A model generated the notes under the pieces. It was not told the DNA's origin. It saw only the letters and a program-made list of their open reading frames with translations, and ran no database searches. A program made the position numbers and the translations under genes. DNA of 64,000 bases from an uncultured Fodinibius sp. (lineage in GTDB: Bacteria > Bacteroidota > Rhodothermia > Balneolales > Balneolaceae): assembly GCA_913057775.1 (NCBI GenBank), contig CAJXOG010000004.1, positions 247,926 to 311,925 on the forward strand, read 5' to 3'. Below, piece by piece: positions 44,744 to 54,700 of this stretch (position 1 is the stretch's first letter; each line of letters opens with the position of its first letter).

Positions 44744-44759
44744 AAGAGTAACTTATCTT
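44744..44759 (-). promoter_or_regulatory. Rrf2-type operator, copper-uptake operon
   Basis: On the minus strand this reads AAGATAAGTTACTCTT, two mismatches from the nos-operon site at 2588, and 14 bases before the start codon as at nos and rrf2. Confidence 0.5.
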
Positions 44760-44810
44760 AAATATACAAAATGCCTCCATCCTTTGAAAAGAATAACGGT
44801 GAAAATTTAG

Positions 44811-44832
44811 TATATTGTGAGTGAATATTCGC
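44811..44832 (+). promoter_or_regulatory. TetR operator, tetR promoter
   Basis: A 22-base stretch shared (20 of 22) with the minus strand of 51112-51133 upstream of the RND operon. It contains GTGAGTGAATATTCGC with a GAATATTC centre. It overlaps the annotated GTG of tetR, so the true start may be the TTG at 44859. Confidence 0.7.
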
Positions 44833-45428
44833 ACAATTTTCAAATAATTTTTTATCCATTGGCAACTACAAAAAAGCAAGCAATTTTAGAAACAGCCTTG
44901 GAACTTTTTGTATCTAAAGGTATTGATGCGACCTCTATTCGTTCTATAGCTAAGGGGGCTGAAACTTCTGAAGGTAATATTTATAGACATTTTAAAAGTA
45001 AAAATGACCTTGCCCGGACCATTTTTCTAAATTGTGCTACTCAATTTCGTAATACGATGAAAGAAACAGTAGAGCAGGGTTCGGGACCCGAACAACAAAT
45101 TGAAATTCTTATTCGAACCATTTTTGATTTTTCTTTTGATTACCAAAAGGAGTTCTCATTCATAATGATTGCGAATCATCGAGAAGAAATTATTACCAAA
45201 GAAATGCTTTCTAAACCGTTGCCCAAAGATGTGTTTGTCGAAATATTACAGGCTGGTAAGGAACAGGGGGTTTTTGAACTTCCGGAAGAGCCTACCATTG
45301 CTGTAGCCTGGATTGTGGGAATGGTACAGCGGAGCATTATTTTTATACAGAGGAATATTACTTCTTTGGAACCGGAAAAGGTTATTGATGAAACGGTCCG
45401 TGCTTCTCTGCGAATGTTGAAAGCTTGA
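44817..45428 (+). CDS. TetR/AcrR-family repressor of the adjacent RND operon
   Basis: About 190-203 residues. The N-terminal TetR HTH reads KKQAILETALELFVSKGIDATSIRSIAKGAETSEGNIYRHFKSK; the ligand-binding domain follows. The longest frame starts at GTG 44817, inside a probable operator. The TTG at 44859 (ATTKKQ) gives a more usual TetR N-terminus. It is convergent with the efflux operon 51127-45548, and the same operator lies upstream of that operon, so it probably represses both. Confidence 0.9.
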   Translation: MSEYSHNFQIIFYPLATTKKQAILETALELFVSKGIDATSIRSIAKGAETSEGNIYRHFKSKNDLARTIFLNCATQFRNTMKETVEQGSGPEQQIEILIRTIFDFSFDYQKEFSFIMIANHREEIITKEMLSKPLPKDVFVEILQAGKEQGVFELPEEPTIAVAWIVGMVQRSIIFIQRNITSLEPEKVIDETVRASLRMLKA

Positions 45429-45469
45429 TTGTTAGAATCTTGTTTCCCTTTACAATCTTGAAATGAAAA

Positions 45470-45500
45470 AGTGCCACCGGCTATCAACCGGAGGCACTTA
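45470..45500. terminator. Bidirectional terminator between tetR and the RND operon
   Basis: Stem AAGTGCCACCGG/CCGGAGGCACTT (one internal mismatch) with a 7-nt loop and A/T-rich flanks, between convergent genes. Confidence 0.8.
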
Positions 45501-45547
45501 AGATCTATTGTTAGGGATGTAGGTTATGGGACAAAGGTAGGAGCTTT

Positions 45548-48500
45548 CTAACTTTGGTTACGGGTTTTAATTTCCAACAGATTTGTGAGATCATCAATTA
45601 CTGTGTAAAAGACAGGTATAACAACCATTGTGAGAAGACTTGAGGCTGTAAGACCTCCAATAATAACAATGGCCATTGGAGAAAATCGTTCGGCTCCCAG
45701 TGCTAGTTCCAAAGCTAACGGAAGCATTCCAATCACCGTTGAGAATGTCGTCATCATGATGGGACGAAATCGTACAGCTACAGACTTTTTAACAATCTCT
45801 TCACGGCTTTGGCCTTCCATCTGGTGCAAAATAAAATCAATGAGGATTACTGAATTATTTACAGCAATCCCAATCAGGAGTATAAAGCCGATTAATACCG
45901 ACATTGAAATCACTTTACCTGTAATAATTAAGCCAATGGCGGCTCCTACGGCAACAAGGGGGATTGCAAGCATAACCGTGAACGGATGAATGAACGATCG
46001 GAACTGAGCAACCATTAGCAAGTAAACTCCAATCAAGGCTGCCAGTAGTGCAGACAACATCTGTGCTCGGGATTCCTTAAGGTCAGAATTTTCTCCGGTG
46101 ACCTTTAAATCATATCCTTTTGGGACGTCCATTTTAGAAATCGAAGATTCAATATCAGCAATAACATGGCTAAACGCTCGGTCATAGGTAAATCCTAACA
46201 CATCGGCTGTCCGGATAAGATTCTCCCGGGTAATGAGGTTGGGAGCAAGCTTTACATCGGTTTTGGCAACTGAAGATAACGGTAACCCGGGTTTAAGTTT
46301 CGTCTGCAGTACATCGTCAAGCACATTCCGCTGCGTAGAGTCATAGCGAACGACAATATTAGGATCTGTTCCATCGGGTGCATCCAGTTGTGTTACCGGT
46401 AGTCCGTCAACAGCAGCAAATGTTTCCTGGGCGATATAATCGGGTGTTAAACCGTAGAAAGCGGTGTTCAATCGATCGACAGTAAACTGCACTTCGGGAC
46501 GTTCGAGCGTCCACTGCCGATAGATATTAACAGCTCCATCGACCTTGCGTACCCGATCGGCAACCGTTTTGGCCAGTGCGTTAAGTTGATTAAGATCAGG
46601 TCCCGAAATTTGCACATCAATGGGCGCGGCTGTGGTACTCTTGGCGGTACCGCCCATAGCTTTGAGCACGGCGGTGCGGATACCGGGAATACGGTTAATT
46701 TTTTTACGCAGCTGATCTTCTATTTCCCAAATTGAACGGTCGCGCTCTTTTCGAGAAACTAAATCTACAGTGATGAATGCCTGTTGCACACCCATGGCAC
46801 CGGCATCACCAAAGAACTTTGCATCGGGCTCGAAACCTATTTGTGAGGTATAATTGATGACATCGGAGTCTTCATTAAGCAGATCTTCAATATCACGGAC
46901 AATCGATTTTGTCTGTTCAAATGAACTGCCCGCCTCTGCCTCCATCGAAATAAAGAAAGAACCAGAATCCAACTTGGGTAGAACTTCCATTCCCCTCATA
47001 GCCAGCAAGGCCATACTTCCAATAAAAACGATTAATGTTCCCGTAAGTAAAATAGCGCGGTGCTTCAGAGACCAGTCAAGTAGCACTAAATATCCGTCTC
47101 TCAGTTTATCCATTCCTCTGTTAAAAGGGGCTATGAATTTTTTGATGGATGATCCTATCTTAGTTTCATGCCGTTCAAATAAGAAAAAGAGGAGGGGGAT
47201 AAGGGTAACGGCCATTAGGATCGAGGCTCCAAAGGCAAAAATCATGGTAAGTGAAAGTGGACCAAAAACCTTGCCGACAAATCCCGTAAGAAATTGAAAG
47301 GGAATAAGCACGGTAATAGTTGTTGCAACGCCTACTAGTACCGCAAAGAAAACTTCTCCAGTGCCTTGGATGGCAGCTTCTTTGGCAGAAAGTTCTTCGT
47401 TGTCATAATGGCGGCTGATATTTTCAATAACAACGACGGCCCCGTCAACGACCATACCAACCGCCAAAATGATGGCTGAAAGGGTTACCAAGTCCAACTC
47501 CATGCCGTTAAGTTTCATAAATGCAAATGCAAGTAAAAAGCTCATGGGCATGGCAATACTCACAATAAAAGCGCGCCGAACACTTTCGAGAAACCCGAAA
47601 ATAATTAGGGAGGCCAGAAAGAGTGCAAGAGCAATTGAGGTAGCCATATTACTGGTTACCTGCTCAGTAAAGGATCCCTCTTCGGTAGCAACTTCAAAAT
47701 GTAGATCGGGATATTCTTGCTCAAGTGTCGGTATTTCAGCAGTTACCCGATCAACAACCTCAACGGTGTTAGCATCATCTTGTTGCAACACTTGTAGGGC
47801 GACCACTTCGGTTCCGTTTGCCAGGAATGCACTCTGGGGATCGGCAGCACTATCTTCAACTTCTGCGATATCGCCAATGAGCAGTCGTTGATTGTTTTCA
47901 TTTTTTATAGGGATATTTTTGACTTCTTCGGCGGTTGTCAAAGATTCATCAAAACGAAGGAGGACTTCACGGCGACTGTTGTCAATGCTGCCCAGCGGTC
48001 TCGATATATTGGCTGTCTGTATAGCCTGACTGATAACAGAAAGTGTCAAATTAGCCGCTTCCATGCGATTGCGATCAATAGAAATATTAATCTGCCGACG
48101 ATATCCGCCAAAAATATCTACTGAAGCAACACCGCGGAGACGTTGTAATGTGGGAGCAATTTCATTATCAGTAACTTGGCGCACCTTCCTGAGGTTGCCA
48201 CCGCGAGCACTAACGCCAAGAGTAATAACAGGTTTGTCGCTTGAATTTATTTTTAGGATACGGGGTTCGCTGATCGATTCCGGCAGGCTCCCCTTAATAC
48301 GGCTTACGGCATTTTGTACATCTACGGCTGCGAGATCTACACTCACGTCGTAGTGAAATTCTGCTGTGACCACTGAAAGGCCGTCTTGCGATTTGGAAGT
48401 AACTTTGGCGATACCATCAAGAGCGGCCACTTCCTCTTCCATATCTTCCGATACTTTTTCGGCTACGTCTAAGGCCGTAGCACCGGGATACTGCGTGAGA

Positions 48501-48640
48501 ATAGTAACGACCGGTGGAGAAGTTTCCGGGAAAAGAGAAATGGGTAGTGTCAGATACGATTGTGCACCAAATACGAGGATCGCGAGCATCAAGGCGTAAA
48601 TGGTGTACCTGTTTTTTATCGAAAATGCTGCCCAGTTCAT
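45548..48640 (-). CDS. RND efflux pump, inner-membrane transporter (HAE1-like)
   Basis: 1030-residue proton-driven transporter with twelve helices and two large periplasmic loops. It starts with AAFSIKNRYTIYALMLAILVFG. The fourth helix reads LSAIILAVGMVVDGAVVVIENI, with the proton-relay acidic residues. GFILLIGIAVNNSVILIDF is in helix 10. It lacks the DFG motif of heavy-metal pumps, so hydrophobic compounds are the likely substrates. Last gene of a tolC-MFP-RND operon under TetR-like control. Confidence 0.93.
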   Translation of the reverse strand: MNWAAFSIKNRYTIYALMLAILVFGAQSYLTLPISLFPETSPPVVTILTQYPGATALDVAEKVSEDMEEEVAALDGIAKVTSKSQDGLSVVTAEFHYDVSVDLAAVDVQNAVSRIKGSLPESISEPRILKINSSDKPVITLGVSARGGNLRKVRQVTDNEIAPTLQRLRGVASVDIFGGYRRQINISIDRNRMEAANLTLSVISQAIQTANISRPLGSIDNSRREVLLRFDESLTTAEEVKNIPIKNENNQRLLIGDIAEVEDSAADPQSAFLANGTEVVALQVLQQDDANTVEVVDRVTAEIPTLEQEYPDLHFEVATEEGSFTEQVTSNMATSIALALFLASLIIFGFLESVRRAFIVSIAMPMSFLLAFAFMKLNGMELDLVTLSAIILAVGMVVDGAVVVIENISRHYDNEELSAKEAAIQGTGEVFFAVLVGVATTITVLIPFQFLTGFVGKVFGPLSLTMIFAFGASILMAVTLIPLLFFLFERHETKIGSSIKKFIAPFNRGMDKLRDGYLVLLDWSLKHRAILLTGTLIVFIGSMALLAMRGMEVLPKLDSGSFFISMEAEAGSSFEQTKSIVRDIEDLLNEDSDVINYTSQIGFEPDAKFFGDAGAMGVQQAFITVDLVSRKERDRSIWEIEDQLRKKINRIPGIRTAVLKAMGGTAKSTTAAPIDVQISGPDLNQLNALAKTVADRVRKVDGAVNIYRQWTLERPEVQFTVDRLNTAFYGLTPDYIAQETFAAVDGLPVTQLDAPDGTDPNIVVRYDSTQRNVLDDVLQTKLKPGLPLSSVAKTDVKLAPNLITRENLIRTADVLGFTYDRAFSHVIADIESSISKMDVPKGYDLKVTGENSDLKESRAQMLSALLAALIGVYLLMVAQFRSFIHPFTVMLAIPLVAVGAAIGLIITGKVISMSVLIGFILLIGIAVNNSVILIDFILHQMEGQSREEIVKKSVAVRFRPIMMTTFSTVIGMLPLALELALGAERFSPMAIVIIGGLTASSLLTMVVIPVFYTVIDDLTNLLEIKTRNQS

Positions 48641-48659
48641 AAAATTGGTAATCTTAAAA

Positions 48660-49778
48660 TTATTGAGACGATGTTATGTTACGAGTAATGTCCACACGAT
48701 CCCCGGGTTCAACATTATTTACTCCGGAACTGATAATTTTATCAGTTGGGGAAATATCACCTTCGACCTGACGAAACTCCCCCCGTTGAACCCCCAGTTC
48801 TACCGAGAAGGCTCTGGCCTGCATTTGATCATCAATTTTAAACAGACGCGGTTGATCACTTCTTAAATCAATCGATGAGACCGGTACTAAGAGAGCATTT
48901 TTTTGCTTGTTGATCTCAAATCTTAGGGTAATGCCAGAGCCTGAAGGACGATTATAAAAAGCACTGTCAGGGAAAGTGGTGAATACACGAATGCTTCGAA
49001 AAGGTGGTTTCGCATGGGAGTCTATTCGTTCTACTTTTCCCCTGATTCTTTCATTTTTTAGCTCTGCGGTCACAAAACTGCCAACCTTAATTCCCTTTCG
49101 GATATCCTGTTCCAATACATCTGCATAAACGGTTGGTTCACCCTGGTTAAAAAAGAAGACCGGTTGATTGGGACCAATGTTACTGCCTTCACGAATCAAA
49201 ATTGAACCGATAGTTCCTTCTGCAGGTGCACAAAGCTTGGTTTGTTTTTGACGTTCTCGGATCTCTTCAAGTGCGGCTTTTGCGGAATAAAAACTGCTTA
49301 GTGCTTGTTCGTAGTTAAAACTTGTCTTATTGAATACTGTTTGTGAAATAGCTCCATCCTTATAAAGCGCACTGTCTATTGAAACTTCTCGTTCCCAGAA
49401 AGTTTTTGAGGATTTAGCTTTGTTAAACTCACTTTGTGCACGCCTGATTTGAGCATCCAGTTCCGGAACAGAAATTGTTGCCAAAAGCTGGTTTTCTTGC
49501 ACCTTATCTCCTTCCTTTACGTGTATTTGGTCGAGCATGCCACCGATGCGGAAAGAAAGGTTTCCATCTTTGGTTCCTGCTACTGTTCCCAAATATGGTA
49601 AATGGTCTGCAACGGTTTTAACAGTTGGTTGGGTGATTTCAACAGCTATAGCCGTACGTTGATCGTCATCAGATTGTTGAACTGCATTTGAGTTGTCAGC
49701 TGTGACCCATAAAACAGCAGTAGTTCCCAAAAGAGCAATTAAAAAGATGATTAGAATGTCTTTCTTGTTCATGTTCAT
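48660..49778 (-). CDS. RND efflux periplasmic adaptor (membrane fusion protein)
   Basis: 372 residues. An N-terminal membrane anchor (ILIIFLIALLGTTAVLWVTA) is followed by the lipoyl half-motifs (GTVAGTKDGNLSFRIGGMLDQIHVKEGDKV and KLCAPAEGTIGSILIREGSNI), a helical hairpin between them, and beta-barrel and membrane-proximal domains. It bridges the transporter at 45548 and the outer-membrane channel at 49775. Its ATG overlaps the stop of the tolC-like gene by 4 bp. Confidence 0.93.
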   Translation of the reverse strand: MNMNKKDILIIFLIALLGTTAVLWVTADNSNAVQQSDDDQRTAIAVEITQPTVKTVADHLPYLGTVAGTKDGNLSFRIGGMLDQIHVKEGDKVQENQLLATISVPELDAQIRRAQSEFNKAKSSKTFWEREVSIDSALYKDGAISQTVFNKTSFNYEQALSSFYSAKAALEEIRERQKQTKLCAPAEGTIGSILIREGSNIGPNQPVFFFNQGEPTVYADVLEQDIRKGIKVGSFVTAELKNERIRGKVERIDSHAKPPFRSIRVFTTFPDSAFYNRPSGSGITLRFEINKQKNALLVPVSSIDLRSDQPRLFKIDDQMQARAFSVELGVQRGEFRQVEGDISPTDKIISSGVNNVEPGDRVDITRNITSSQ

Positions 49779-51127
49779 AACGCTTTACCTTCTGCCAATT
49801 TTATAGCTATTTCTTTGTTTAATTGTCCTGTTAATACCGCAATATTCAGATTTAGTATTCTGAGTTGGGCACGCATTGCGATTAATTCTGCACGTACGCT
49901 GTTTAATTTTGATTCTGTTGTAAGTAAATCGGTTAATGTACTGCGCCCCTGCTTGTACGATTTAGATTCCATACTATAAGTCTCCTCTAAATACTTAATA
50001 CGCGTCTTTGTTAATTGAATATGTTTCTGGGTTTCAAATTGAGCATTGGTCAGTTTGTTCAGCTGCTGACGATATTGTTGTCGCGTTTGCTCCAACTGAA
50101 TTTGTTGCAATTTCGCTTCTTTCTTTTTGACCTGGTTATTTACAATTCTTTTGCCTGCAAACAGTGGGATATTAAATCGTACACCAACCATCCATTGATC
50201 ATCTATTTCGAACTCACTTCCTGATCTAAGTAGTTCAGTTGCAAAAAGATTGAATTGGGGTAAAAAAGCTCTGTATGAAGCACGGGCTTCGAGATCTGCT
50301 GCCTTTTTTTGCTCCTTTGCCACCGAAATACTTGGAGCGTTATCTACTGTAGTGTGATTGGGGTTAAACAAAACCTCTTCGTTAAAGGTTAGCGGGGCAA
50401 TGTCATCCGGATTTAATGGATGCTCAAGTCCCAGGTTATCAGATAGTTCTTGTAACAGTTGATCAATATTATTTTCGGTCGTTATCACAGCTGTTTCTGC
50501 TTCCACTATTGCATCATCAATTTTTAACAGATCCACTTCTGCTATTCGTCCCTCCCGAAATAGAGCTTTTAATTGTTCCTTGTCTTTTTTGAGGGTGTGA
50601 ATGCGTTCATCTTGTACCTTCTTTAATTCTTTAAGCTGCTGCATTTGAATATATGCCGAGGCCGTTGACTCAATGGTCTCCATTCGGGCCAACTCATATT
50701 TTATATTGGCTGCATCAGCCAGTGCTTTTGCTTTTCGGCGCATTGCCCGACTTTCTCCGAAATCAAAAACTTCCCAGTCAGCTTGAATGTTGGCTTCATA
50801 GAGTTGATCGTCGAGGGGAGGAAAAGCCCCTTGTGTGCGAATAGGGGTAACAATTTGTGGATATTGTGACCGGGTATATGATAGACTGCTGCTTATTTGC
50901 GGGATATAATCAGAAGAGAGTAATCCACTACCTGCTTCTGCAGCTTCTTTATTTGCTTTGGCAATGCGAGTATTTGTAGCATATTCTAAGGATCGGTCTA
51001 TTGCTTCAGATAATGAAGTTGATTTTTCTTGGGCAAGAGTTGTTAGCGTCCATCCGAAAAATATCAGCAAACTGAGTAATGTTGATCGTAGCAAGACATT
51101 TTTATTTATAAGTGAACATTCACTCAC
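49775..51127 (-). CDS. TolC-family outer-membrane efflux channel
   Basis: About 440-450 residues. A signal peptide (LLSLLIFFGWTLTTLAQ) is followed by two OEP repeats of long helices (ATNTRIAKANKEAAEAGSGLL and RQQYRQQLNKLTNAQFETQKHI). The longest frame starts at GTG 51127 within a TetR-type operator. TTG at 51094 would place a single Arg before the hydrophobic core and gives a cleaner signal peptide. First gene of the efflux operon. Confidence 0.9.
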   Translation of the reverse strand: MSECSLINKNVLLRSTLLSLLIFFGWTLTTLAQEKSTSLSEAIDRSLEYATNTRIAKANKEAAEAGSGLLSSDYIPQISSSLSYTRSQYPQIVTPIRTQGAFPPLDDQLYEANIQADWEVFDFGESRAMRRKAKALADAANIKYELARMETIESTASAYIQMQQLKELKKVQDERIHTLKKDKEQLKALFREGRIAEVDLLKIDDAIVEAETAVITTENNIDQLLQELSDNLGLEHPLNPDDIAPLTFNEEVLFNPNHTTVDNAPSISVAKEQKKAADLEARASYRAFLPQFNLFATELLRSGSEFEIDDQWMVGVRFNIPLFAGKRIVNNQVKKKEAKLQQIQLEQTRQQYRQQLNKLTNAQFETQKHIQLTKTRIKYLEETYSMESKSYKQGRSTLTDLLTTESKLNSVRAELIAMRAQLRILNLNIAVLTGQLNKEIAIKLAEGKAL

Positions 51128-51133
51128 AATATA
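51112..51133 (-). promoter_or_regulatory. TetR operator, RND efflux operon
   Basis: The minus strand matches 44811-44832 upstream of tetR at 20 of 22 bases. The plus strand shows the palindrome AGTGAA-CA-TTCACT at 51111-51124. It overlaps the first codons of the longest tolC frame. Confidence 0.75.
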
Positions 51134-51257
51134 ATTTTATATTTTTTCTAAATCAATAAACGAATCAGATATATTTCTTATGGGCTAAATAAATTTGTTC
51201 TATCTCTGCATAGAAAAATCAATTGCAGAATTTAATTAGACAGAAATCTTAACGCAG

Positions 51258-51764
51258 CTATGTAAGGCGATAGGTCGTAGGTAAATCATGGTAAGAGTTT
51301 TGGGGCGGTACTTTTTCAATGTGGCTCGTCTGATTTTTAGGATGGAAAATCTTGCCTCCCTGATAAGCAGTGTAAAGCAGACTTCCTAATGAGATTAATG
51401 CTGAGATGGCCAGGATCCCAAAGAGGGTGTTTTGCCAGCGAATATTGTAGGAGAGAGCAAAAAATCCCACGGCACTAATAACACCAGTTAAAATGGTGAA
51501 CCAGAAAGCAATTTCAGCGGCTTCTTCGTGATCATGAATAACATCATGAGAAGCTACATTTAGCTCTTCAACAATATCTTCGGCCGCTTCGCCGGTTTCC
51601 ATGGCTACATAGCTACTCACAGCCCCAATCAGAAAAAAGGTAAGGGCAATTTGCAGTATAGTCGTATTCTTTTTGATCAATCCCCATAATAAAATCAGCA
51701 GGCCGAAACCAACACTGAAAATGGGAACATGATTGACGATAAGGTGCAGATAATCAGCTTCCAT
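51258..51764 (-). CDS. Four-helix membrane protein (DUF2231-like)
   Basis: 168 residues. The N-terminal LHLIVNHVPIFSVGFGLLILLWGL resembles DUF2231/heme-type small membrane proteins. Three further helices follow, with a charged EAAEDIVEELNVASHDVIHDHEEAAE segment containing three His between helices 2 and 3. It lies 18 bp downstream of the metal-efflux transporter gene on the same strand, so it is likely part of that operon. A metal- or heme-related role is only suggested by context. Confidence 0.7.
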   Translation of the reverse strand: MEADYLHLIVNHVPIFSVGFGLLILLWGLIKKNTTILQIALTFFLIGAVSSYVAMETGEAAEDIVEELNVASHDVIHDHEEAAEIAFWFTILTGVISAVGFFALSYNIRWQNTLFGILAISALISLGSLLYTAYQGGKIFHPKNQTSHIEKVPPQNSYHDLPTTYRLT

Positions 51765-51782
51765 AATAACTCCGATTTTTGA

Positions 51783-54700
51783 TTAGAAGGACTCTTCCTT
51801 CGATACCAATTCTTTTCCTTTTTCCATCCAGTGATAGATGGTGGGCAGTACCAAGAGGGTAAGCAGTGTTGCTGTAACAAGTCCGCCTACCACTACCGAG
51901 GCTAACGGGCGCTGTACCTCGGAGCCCGGCCCGGTGTTAAAAGCCATAGGAATAAATCCAAGGCTGGCTACTAATGCAGTCATAAGTACGGGACGCAAAC
52001 GGTCACTTGCTCCCTTGATGACGGACGTACGCAAATCATGTCCTTCTCTTCGCATATCATTAAGGTGAGCAACTAATACAATACCATTCAGTACTGCCAC
52101 ACCAAATAGAGCCACGAACCCAATACTTGCCGATACGGATAAATACAGTCCCCGCATCCACAGTATGAATATTCCCCCGGATAGTGCCAGCGGGAGATTT
52201 AAAAATATCAGCATGGTAAAACGAAATTTGCCAAACATCATATAAAGCAGCCCAATGATGATAAGAAGCGAGATGGGTACTACAATGAGCAAGTGATTCA
52301 TAGCTCGTTGCTGGTTCTCAAATGAGCCCCCGTACTCAATAAAATAGCCCGCCGGGATTTCAATCTTCTCATCGATGGCTTCCTGCAAGTTCGAGACATA
52401 GGTACCGACATCTATACCTGAGATATTAATACCTAATATTGCGCGTCGCCACCCGTTTTCTCTGGAAACCTGTCGAGGTCCCTCTTCAGCTTCGATATCA
52501 GCAACTTCTTTTAGTGGTATATATCCGCCGCCGGGTAGCTGCAGGGGCACATCCATGATGTCTTGGAAGTCGCTTCTCAAATTAGCGGGCAGTCGCACAT
52601 TGATATTAAATCTGCGCTGACCTTCAAAAATCTGTCCGGCATCACTGCCGCCAATACCAGTTTCGATCACATTCTGGACTTCATTTACATTAAGTCCGTA
52701 CGAAGCCACTGCCTCCCGGTCGATCTCAATGTTGTAATAGGGCTGACCACTGCTTTGCTCAAGCAAAAAATTATCAGTCCCTTCGAGCTCGTTGAGTATG
52801 CCCGATATTCTACGACCCACAGCACTCAAAGTATCCAGCTCTTCGCCAAAAACCTTCACCGCAATATCTGATTTAACGCCGCTGGTCAGTTCATCTACCC
52901 GCATGGCAATGGGTTGGGTGAAGTTATATGATAAACCCGGCTCCGTTTCTAAATAGGGTCTGATATCATCAATAATGTCTTCTTTTTGCATGCCTTCTCG
53001 CCACTGGTCGCGGGGATGCAACATGACCCATATATCCGTTTGATGCACGCCCATCCAGTCGTTGGCAAGGTCGGAGCGTCCGGTCTTTGGAACGACTGTC
53101 TTAATTTCCGGAATGTTGTCAGTGAGCTTGCCTGCCAACCAGTTGGCATTTTCTACCGATTCATCGAGCGTAACCGACGGCATGCGTACCTGTTCAATTA
53201 AGATGGAGCCCTCGTCGAGTTCAGGCAAAAACTGGGTACCTAGAAAAGGCATAATCACCATCGATACCCCAAAAACTACTACCGCCGAACCGATAGTGAT
53301 TGCTTTCTTGTCAAGGCTTTTTTCAAGGAAGTTTTCATAACGAGGTTTCAGCCAGTTGATCACGTAATTTTTGCGTGTTTTTACCCCATTGCGAAAGACC
53401 AAGGCTGAAATAGCAGGGACATATACCAGTGCCAAAATAAGTGAACCGAGGACGGCAGCGCCTACCGTTATGGCCATTGGGCGGTACAAAATGCCCTCCA
53501 TGCCCGAGAACGTCATCACTGGCACGTATACCATCAGAATGATTAGCACGCCAAAGAAAATAGGTCGTGCTACTTCGTGTGCAGCCTCTCGTATGATTCG
53601 CAGTTTTGATTTTTTAGATTTGTCGCTATTCAGTTTTTCTACAATATTTTCCACCATTACTACCGACCCGTCAACAACCATCCCGAAGTCAATGGCACCC
53701 AGACTCATCAGGTTTGCCGCAAGGCCCAGCTGGTCCATTCCGATAAAGGCGAATAGCATAGAAAGTGGAATGACTGCGGCTACAATAATCGCTCCTGTAA
53801 TTTCTCCCAGTAATAGTAGCAATACGGCAATTACAAAGAAGCCACCTTCCACGAGGTTGGTTACAATAGTATCGGTGGTGCGATCGATAAGATCTGACTG
53901 GTCATAAAATTTTTCGATCGTGACCCCTTCCGGCAAGCTCTTGTTGACGTCAGCAATTTTTTGATCCATTTGATTGATGACTTCACGACCGTTTGCACCG
54001 CGAAGCATCATCACGATACCGGTAACAACCTCTCCGTTTCCATCCTGCGTTACAGCACCCTGGCGCAGCTGTTTGCCAATGCTTACATCCGCTACATCTT
54101 TGACATAAATCGGTCGATCTTCAAATCGTTTTACAATGATATTTTCGATATTATTGATGCCCGAAATCTGCCCGAAGCCGCGGATGATGTACTGCTCCCG
54201 GTTATGTTCAAGGTAATTACCACCTGATACACTATTATTGTTTTTAATAGCATCGGTCAAATCTTTTAAGCCAATGCCATAATTGCGAAGTTCATCGGGA
54301 TTAACGGCTACTTCAAATTGCTTGACAAATCCACCGAAGGAGTTGATTTCTGTTACTCCGTCCACTGTTTTTAGCTGAGGTGCAATCAGCCAGTCCTGAA
54401 TAGTACGAAGTTCGGTAAGTGAGCGGTTTTCCCCGCGTACAACATACTGTACAATTTCACCCATAGCCGTTGATATGGGTCCCAGGTTTGGTGTAGAAAC
54501 CCCGTCGGGTAGTTCCTCAGAAATAGTTTGTACACGTTGACTTACCTGCTGGCGGGCGAAATAGATATCAGTGCCCTCCTCAAATAAAACCGTAACCGCC
54601 GATAATCCGAATTGCGAAATAGAACGAACTTCTTTCACATTGGGCAAACCGTTCATGGAGGTTTCTATGGGATAACTCACCAGGCGCTCTACATCGTAAG

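Noticed and set aside
53371..53907. 178-codon plus-strand ORF inside the metal RND gene
   Set aside because: Low-complexity Ser/Thr/Ile-rich translation typical of an antisense frame.
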